Assembly: GCF_000454545.1 (NCBI RefSeq)
Contig: NZ_CM002139.1
Span: forward strand, 961,899 to 1,025,898
Reading direction: 5' to 3'
Length of the DNA stretch: 64,000 bases
Source of the DNA: Xanthomonas cassavae CFBP 4642
Lineage (GTDB): Bacteria > Pseudomonadota > Gammaproteobacteria > Xanthomonadales > Xanthomonadaceae
Shown: positions 57,787 to 64,000 of the stretch, piece after piece
Layout of the letters: the number at the start of each line of letters is the position of its first letter
Numbering within the stretch: the first letter of the stretch is position 1
Notes under the pieces: model-generated
The model's database searches: none
The model's input: only the letters and a program-made list of their open reading frames with translations
Told to the model about the DNA's origin: nothing
Program-made: the position numbers and the translations under genes

Positions 57787-58818
57787 ATGAGCCTCGTGAC
57801 CACAGCATCGCCAACCACTTCTGATGACCTTGTAACGCCCGCTGCCGACACGGCCGGCCCTGCCGTCGTGCGCGGCGAACTTGTCCTCTCGCTGCCGATG
57901 CGCCATGCCGGGCTGCGCGAGCTGCGGCTGCGCTATGAGCTGGTCGGCGCCGCCAGTGCGCCGGTCGTCTTCGTGGCCGGCGGCATTTCTGCGCACCGGC
58001 ATCTGGCCGGCAATGCCCTGTTTCCCGAGAAGGGCTGGGTGGATGGCCTGGTGGGCGCTGGTCGCGCGCTGGATCCGGCGTCGCGTCGCCTGCTGGCGTT
58101 CGACTTCCTGGGTGCCGACGGCACCCTGGATGCGCCGATCGATACCGCCGACCAGGCCGATGCGATCGCCGCATTGCTGGACGCGCTGGGGATCACCCGC
58201 CTGCATGGCTTTGTCGGCTATTCGTATGGCGCATTGGTGGGGCTGCACTTCGCCATCCGGCATGCTGCGCGCCTCGGCACGCTGGTGGCCGTCAGTGGCG
58301 CGCACCGCGCGCACCCGTATGCGGCGGCCTGGCGCGCGCTGCAGCGCCGCGCGGTGGCGCTGGGCCAGCTGCAGTGCGCCGAAAGCCACGGCCTGTCGCT
58401 GGCGCGTCAGTTCGCCATGCTCAGCTACCGCACGCCGGAAGAATTCAGCGAGCGCTTCGACGCGCCGCCGGAAGTGATCAACGGCCGCGTGCGGGTGGCC
58501 GCCGAAGACTATCTGGACGCCGCCGGTGCGCAGTACGTGGCGCGCACGCCGGTGACCGCTTACCTGCGCCTGTCCGAATCCATCGACCTGCATCGCATCG
58601 ACCCGGCGCAGGTGCGCGCGCCCACCGTGGTGGTGGCGGTGGAGGGCGACCGTCTGGTTCCGCTGGCCGACATGGTCAGCCTGGTCGAAGGCCTGGGGCC
58701 GCGCGGCAGCCTGCGCGTGCTGCGCTCGCCGTATGGCCATGACGCCTTCCTGAAAGAAATCGATCGCATCGACGCGATCCTGATCACTGCCCTTCGCCTT
58801 ACCGGAGAAACCGTATGA
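57787..58818 (+). CDS. metX: MetX-type homoserine O-acyltransferase
   Basis: The product is 343 residues, an alpha/beta-hydrolase-fold acyltransferase. VFVAGGISAHRHL is the oxyanion strand, FVGYSYGALVGLHFAIRH near residue 150 holds the nucleophile Ser, GDRLVPLADMVSL the acid and YGHDAFLKEIDRID the His. Acetyl- and succinyl-transferring MetX enzymes share this fold; the sequence alone does not decide the donor. First gene of the riboswitch-controlled met operon. ATG 57787 is chosen, although an in-frame ATG at 57709 lies inside the riboswitch. Its stop overlaps metB as ATGA. Confidence 0.88.
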   Translation: MSLVTTASPTTSDDLVTPAADTAGPAVVRGELVLSLPMRHAGLRELRLRYELVGAASAPVVFVAGGISAHRHLAGNALFPEKGWVDGLVGAGRALDPASRRLLAFDFLGADGTLDAPIDTADQADAIAALLDALGITRLHGFVGYSYGALVGLHFAIRHAARLGTLVAVSGAHRAHPYAAAWRALQRRAVALGQLQCAESHGLSLARQFAMLSYRTPEEFSERFDAPPEVINGRVRVAAEDYLDAAGAQYVARTPVTAYLRLSESIDLHRIDPAQVRAPTVVVAVEGDRLVPLADMVSLVEGLGPRGSLRVLRSPYGHDAFLKEIDRIDAILITALRLTGETV

Positions 58819-60032
58819 GCTTTCGCGACCCTGCCGACGCCCCCTGTACTGCCGCCACTGCCGCCGTGCGTGCCGGTATCGACCGCGATACCGCCTACGG
58901 CGCGGTGACCCCGCCGATCGTGCTGTCGTCGAACTTTTCCTTCGACGGATTCGGCAACAAGCGCCAGTACGACTACACCCGCAGCGGCAACCCCACCCGC
59001 GACCTGCTCGGCGAAGCCTTGGCCGACCTGGAAGGCGGCGCGGGCGGGGTGATCACCTCCACCGGCATGGGCGCGATCAATCTGGTGCTCAACGCGGTAC
59101 TGCAGCCGGGCGATACGCTGGTGGTGCCGCACGATGCCTACGGCGGCAGCTGGCGGTTGTTCAACGCGCTGGCCAAAAAGGGCCATTTCGCGCTGATCAC
59201 CGCCGACCTCACCGACCCGCGCTCGCTGGCCGATGCACTGGCGCAGTCGCCCAAGCTGGTGTTGATCGAAACCCCGTCCAATCCGCTGCTGCGCATCACC
59301 GACCTGCGCTTTGTCATCGAAGCGGCGAAGAAGGTGGGCGCGTTGACCGTGGTCGACAACACCTTCCTGTCGCCGGCACTGCAAAAGCCGCTGGAATTCG
59401 GCGCCGATCTGGTGCTGCATTCCACCACCAAGTACATCAACGGCCACAGCGATGTGGTGGGCGGTGCGGTGGTGGCGCGCGATGCCCAGCTGCACCAGCA
59501 GTTGGTGTGGTGGGCCAATGCGCTGGGCCTGACCGGCTCGCCGTTCGATGCCTTCCTCACCCTGCGTGGCCTGCGCACGCTGGATGCACGCCTGCGCGTG
59601 CACCAGGAAAATGCCGATGCGATCGCTGCGCTGCTGGATGGGCATGTGGCGGTCAATCAGGTGTATTTCCCCGGGCTGGCGTCGCACTCGGGCCATGCCC
59701 TGGCGGCGCGCCAGCAGAAGGGCTTCGGCGCGATGATGAGTTTTGAATTGAACGGTGGCGAAGCAGCGGTGCGCGCGTTCGTCGATGGGCTGCGCTACTT
59801 CACCCTGGCCGAGTCGCTGGGCGGCGTGGAAAGCCTGATCGCGCATCCGGCTTCGATGACGCATGCGGCAATGACCGCAGAAGCACGTGTGGCGGCCGGG
59901 ATTTCCGATGGATTGCTGCGGTTGTCGATCGGGATCGAATCGGCCGACGACTTGCTGATCGACCTGCGCGCCGGATTGGCGCGCGCCGAGGCGACCCTGA
60001 CCAACGCCGCCCGCAAACAGGTCGACGCATGA
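58815..60032 (+). CDS. metB: Cystathionine gamma-synthase (PLP enzyme)
   Basis: The product is 405 residues of the Cys/Met-metabolism PLP family. YDYTRSGNPTRDLL binds phosphate. STGMGAINLVL, VVDNTFLSPALQKPLEFGAD and HSTTKYINGHSDVVGG near residue 213 (Schiff-base Lys) are also present. It condenses the acylated homoserine with cysteine; gamma-lyase or sulfhydrylase activity is possible in this family. Context between metX and hom favours cystathionine or homocysteine formation. ATGA overlaps on both sides. Confidence 0.9.
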   Translation: MSFRDPADAPCTAATAAVRAGIDRDTAYGAVTPPIVLSSNFSFDGFGNKRQYDYTRSGNPTRDLLGEALADLEGGAGGVITSTGMGAINLVLNAVLQPGDTLVVPHDAYGGSWRLFNALAKKGHFALITADLTDPRSLADALAQSPKLVLIETPSNPLLRITDLRFVIEAAKKVGALTVVDNTFLSPALQKPLEFGADLVLHSTTKYINGHSDVVGGAVVARDAQLHQQLVWWANALGLTGSPFDAFLTLRGLRTLDARLRVHQENADAIAALLDGHVAVNQVYFPGLASHSGHALAARQQKGFGAMMSFELNGGEAAVRAFVDGLRYFTLAESLGGVESLIAHPASMTHAAMTAEARVAAGISDGLLRLSIGIESADDLLIDLRAGLARAEATLTNAARKQVDA

Positions 60033-61117
60033 GCAGCGTGCTGCCCGTATCGCCGCGCGCAGCGAAGGAAGCGGCGACGCCGACTCCGCGGCTTGCCTTG
60101 CTGGGCACCGGAACGGTGGGGCGCGCCTTCGTGACCCGCTACACCGCCTTGCAGCAGCGCCAGTTGCAGCTGCCACGCTTCGATTGGCTGGCCAATTCGC
60201 GCATCGCCCACGACTGCGGGGTGAGCGCCGAACAGGCATTGCAGCAGGCCAATGCCGCCCCGCGTGGCCAGGCCATGTTGCAGCCCTGGGCGGAGACCGT
60301 GGCGCTGCGTGCCGGCGATGTGCTGGTGGATGCGACCGCCAGCGATGTGGTCGCGCAGTGGCATGTGGAATGGCTGAGCCGTGGCGTGCATGTGGTGACC
60401 GCCAACAAACTGGGGCAGGGCACGGCGCTGTCGCGTGCGCAGGCGTTGCATGCCGCCCGGCATGCCAGTGGCGCGCACTACGGCGACAGTGCCACCGTGG
60501 GCGCCGGGCTGCCGGTGCTGAGTAGCGTCCGCGCGCTGGTGGCCGGCGGCGATCATATCCATTCGATCGAAGGCGTGTTGTCCGGATCGTTGGCGTGGCT
60601 GTTCCATCGGCATGACGGCAGCGTTGCCTTCTCCGATTGCGTGCGCGAGGCGGCGGCGGCGGGTTATACCGAGCCGGATCCGCGCATCGATCTGTCCGGT
60701 GAGGACGTGCGACGCAAGCTGCTGATCCTGGCGCGTGCGGCGGGTTGGCAACTGGAAGCCGAACAGGTGCATGTGGAATCGCTGGTGCCGGCCAGCCTCG
60801 CCAGAACGCCGCTGGCGGAGCTGGAGGCGCACCTGGGTGCGCTGGACGCGCTGGTCGGCGCGCGCTGGCAGCAGGCGCGGGCTGCAGGGCGTTGCCTGCG
60901 CTTCGTCGGTCGTGTGGATGCACACGGTGCAAGCGTGGGATTGCGTGAGCTGGCGCTGGACCACCCCCTGGCCGGTGGTGCCGGTACCGACAACCGCGTG
61001 GCGATCAGCAGTGGCCGCTATCGTGCGCAGCCCCTGCTGATCCAGGGCCCGGGTGCGGGCGCCGAGGTGACCGCGGCCGCGTTGCTGGATGACGTGTTGC
61101 GGATCGTGGCCGGCTGA
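60029..61117 (+). CDS. hom: Homoserine dehydrogenase (monofunctional, short)
   Basis: The product is 362 residues. The NAD(P) loop is LALLGTGTVGRAF near residue 24. VVTANKLGQG holds the conserved Lys, IEGVLSGSLAWLF the substrate loop, and GYTEPDPRIDLSGEDVRRKL the catalytic Asp/Lys region. There is no aspartokinase domain and no ACT domain, so it should not be feedback-inhibited through ACT. It supplies homoserine to MetX. Last gene of the operon, starting in an ATGA overlap with metB. Confidence 0.93.
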   Translation: MSSVLPVSPRAAKEAATPTPRLALLGTGTVGRAFVTRYTALQQRQLQLPRFDWLANSRIAHDCGVSAEQALQQANAAPRGQAMLQPWAETVALRAGDVLVDATASDVVAQWHVEWLSRGVHVVTANKLGQGTALSRAQALHAARHASGAHYGDSATVGAGLPVLSSVRALVAGGDHIHSIEGVLSGSLAWLFHRHDGSVAFSDCVREAAAAGYTEPDPRIDLSGEDVRRKLLILARAAGWQLEAEQVHVESLVPASLARTPLAELEAHLGALDALVGARWQQARAAGRCLRFVGRVDAHGASVGLRELALDHPLAGGAGTDNRVAISSGRYRAQPLLIQGPGAGAEVTAAALLDDVLRIVAG

Positions 61118-61451
61118 TGGCGCGATCGAGCCGACTCTGGTGCGTTGCCGTGCGCCTTGCGGCGATGCGAATGCGTGTGCGCGATCGATGCCGCGCGTGT
61201 CGACGCGCTGAAACCTTGGATGTGCGCGTTACAACCGACCGACCGTTCGATCCAGGCGTGGTCGCAAGATGATCCGGTGCCGGACGGGTGCGTGATGGAT
61301 GAAGGCTGGCGCGCGCCGGTTTCCAACTGCCGGCACGCTGCCTGCCGTGCCGGCGCCATCCGCCCATCGGTGCTGGCTGCAACTGGTTCTCGACCGGCCG
61401 CGGTGAAGATCAGAGGACGACCGACCGTTGCCCTCTTATCCACCCACACGA
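61118..61451. other. Intergenic region after the met operon
   Basis: 334 bases between convergent genes. No terminator, repeat or gene recognised. Confidence 0.4.
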
Positions 61452-62447
61452 TTACTGCGTAATGGCCTTCAACAATGCAGCATTGAAGCGCGCCGGGTCC
61501 TGCACCTGCGGCGAATGGCCCAGGTTGGCAAACTCGATCAGTTTTGCATTCGGAATCGCGGCCGCCGCGCGCTTGCCCAGCGTGGTGTAATCGCCCACAC
61601 GTGCCTTGACCTCGGGCGGTGCGGTGTCCTTGCCGATGGCGGTGCGGTCCTTGAGGCCGATGAACAGCGTGGTCGGTACCGCAAGCTTGGGCAGCTCGTA
61701 GACCACCGGCTGGTTGAAGACCATGTCGTAGGTCAGCGCCTGATTCCACGCCACGGCCTGCTTGCCCTTGCCCAGCGACATGCCGGCCTGCATGCGCGCC
61801 CAGCGTTCGAATTCGGGCTTCCATTGACCGGCGTAATACACGTCCATCTGGTACTTCTTGATCCGTTCGAAGCTGGTTTTCAGCTCGTTGTCGTACCACG
61901 CATCCACACTGCGCCAGGGGATGCCTTCGGCCTTCCAGTCTTCCAGCCCGATGGGGTCGACCAGCGCCAGATGCTCGGTGGCTTGCGGGTACATCAGTGC
62001 ATAGCGAATGGCCAGCATGCCGCCCATCGAATGGCCGACCACGACCGCACGTTCGATGCCGAGCGTCTTCAACAGCGCATGCGTGTTGTCGGCCAGTTGC
62101 GCGAACGAAAACTGATAGGCGGCCGGCTTGCTGGATTTGCAAAAACCGATCTGGTCCGGCGCGATGACGCGGTAGCCGGCCTTGCTCAGCGCAGCGATGC
62201 TGTCTTCCCAGGTGGCGGCGCAAAAGTTCTTGCCATGCAACAGCACCGCAGTGCGGCCATTGGGCGTGCCGGTCGGCGCAACATCCAGGTAGGCCATTTC
62301 CAACGGCTGCTGTTGCGAGGTGAATGCGTAGGTCTTGACTGGATGCGGGTAGTCGAAGCCTTCCAGGCGCGGGCCATAACTGACTTCCTGCGCCAGTAGC
62401 GGACTGCAGGCAAGGGCGAGCATGAGGGTGCAAACGCGCTGTCGCAT
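61452..62447 (-). CDS. Exported alpha/beta hydrolase
   Basis: The product is 331 residues with a short signal peptide (MRQRVCTLMLALACSPLLAQ). The hydrolase fold has AVLLHGKNFCAATWEDS (oxyanion hole), VVVGHSMGGMLAIRYALMYP (nucleophile Ser near residue 143), GLKDRTAIGKDT and FANLGHSPQVQDP (His). It looks like an epoxide-hydrolase or haloalkane-dehalogenase-type enzyme in the periplasm. Substrate unknown. GGAG precedes ATG 62447. Confidence 0.88.
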   Translation of the reverse strand: MRQRVCTLMLALACSPLLAQEVSYGPRLEGFDYPHPVKTYAFTSQQQPLEMAYLDVAPTGTPNGRTAVLLHGKNFCAATWEDSIAALSKAGYRVIAPDQIGFCKSSKPAAYQFSFAQLADNTHALLKTLGIERAVVVGHSMGGMLAIRYALMYPQATEHLALVDPIGLEDWKAEGIPWRSVDAWYDNELKTSFERIKKYQMDVYYAGQWKPEFERWARMQAGMSLGKGKQAVAWNQALTYDMVFNQPVVYELPKLAVPTTLFIGLKDRTAIGKDTAPPEVKARVGDYTTLGKRAAAAIPNAKLIEFANLGHSPQVQDPARFNAALLKAITQ

Positions 62448-62794
62448 CGTGATCTCCATCCAAATCCAGGCCCTGACAGTACAGCGGCGGATGTGGTGGG
62501 AACGTACAGCCGGGTGACGCTTGGCGGGCGCTGCAGGCGCGTTGCTGACGATGGCTGGCGACCAGACTCCACTGCGTGCGCCGGTGTCTGTTGCCCTCAT
62601 CCGCGCTTGGCGCACCTTCTCCCGTTTGCGGGAGAAGGGCAGAGCGCTTCCTGCGGCTGGTGCGTTTCCTCATCCGCGCTTGGCCCTTCTTCTCCCGCGT
62701 GCATGAGAACGGCAGTGCAAGGGCAAGCATCCGTGGAGTGAGTTTTTTCGTCGCTGCGCGCGCTGCGTTGATCGGCACGCCGTCTACGCTTGGC
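62448..62794. other. Intergenic region with two dispersed repeats
   Basis: No gene. It contains two copies of the dispersed repeat family (62592-62640 and a degenerate one near 62667-62710). Confidence 0.5.
62592..62640. repeat. Dispersed Xanthomonas intergenic repeat
   Basis: CCCTCATCCGCGCTTGGCGC followed by the hairpin CTTCTCCCGT-TT-GCGGGAGAAG. A decayed copy with a disrupted hairpin (CCTCATCCGCGCTTGGCC, then TTCTCCCGCGTGCATGAGAAC) follows at 62667-62710. Confidence 0.75.

Positions 62795-64000
<1,206 letters not shown>

Overview
The window looks like chromosomal DNA of a plant-pathogenic Xanthomonas (inference, probably the citri/euvesicatoria side of the genus). It is GC-rich. It has a type III effector gene behind a textbook HrpX (PIP-box) promoter. 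It carries the eight-gene N-glycan degradation cluster known as nixE-nixL in X. campestris, TonB-dependent receptors, a SAM-I riboswitch ahead of a methionine operon, and several copies of the CTCATCCGCCCTTCGGGCACCTTCTCCC-type intergenic repeat that is common in this genus. I see no insertion sequence, tRNA, rRNA or CRISPR array.

Layout. 0.2-2.9 kb: PIP box and a XopK-type effector. 3.1-25.6 kb: the N-glycan / GlcNAc block. On the minus strand, in transcription order, it holds GH29 fucosidase (nixE), GH18 endoglucosaminidase (nixF, frameshifted here), GH20 hexosaminidase (nixG), GH2 mannosidase (nixH), GH3 xylosidase (nixI), GH125 mannosidase (nixJ), GH92 mannosidase (nixK) and GH35 galactosidase (nixL). 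Upstream of it, behind its own terminator, lies a TonB-dependent receptor gene that is also frameshifted. Divergent from the receptor is a sugar kinase of the glucokinase family. Two NagR-type operators lie in the 0.7-kb gap between receptor and kinase. Signal peptides sort the enzymes: Tat for GH92 and GH125, lipoprotein for GH20, Sec for the rest. This fits stepwise trimming of a plant N-glycan across the envelope, with GlcNAc phosphorylated in the cytoplasm.

25.9-34.2 kb: housekeeping genes: rsmE-bioA, nudE-cysQ, mazG-ynfA, an SPFH/NfeD pair, gcvT and gcvH. 34.2-35.7 kb: a long leader and a lysine-rich histone H1-like gene. 36-44.3 kb: a serine beta-lactamase-fold protein, a Tlc/MFS-type transporter, a DUF1304 membrane protein, and fadE plus an alpha/beta hydrolase divergent from a TetR regulator. 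44.6-48.5 kb: a second, intact TonB-dependent receptor and an unrecognised exported protein. 48.6-57.5 kb: hslO, mtgA, a GtrB-like glycosyltransferase, a CBS-domain protein, an AsmA-family protein, a hemolysin III-family protein, prfC and an M23 peptidase. 57.6-61.1 kb: SAM-I riboswitch and metX-metB-hom, translationally coupled by ATGA overlaps. 61.4-64 kb: an exported alpha/beta hydrolase and sdaA, which runs off the right edge.

The points most worth a second look are two frameshifts in one catabolic pathway (receptor and endoglucosaminidase), a 12-copy 28-bp tandem array inside the nix operon just upstream of nixL, dyad elements in front of nixE, and the riboswitch leader. Everything comes from reading the sequence and family knowledge; no database search was run.
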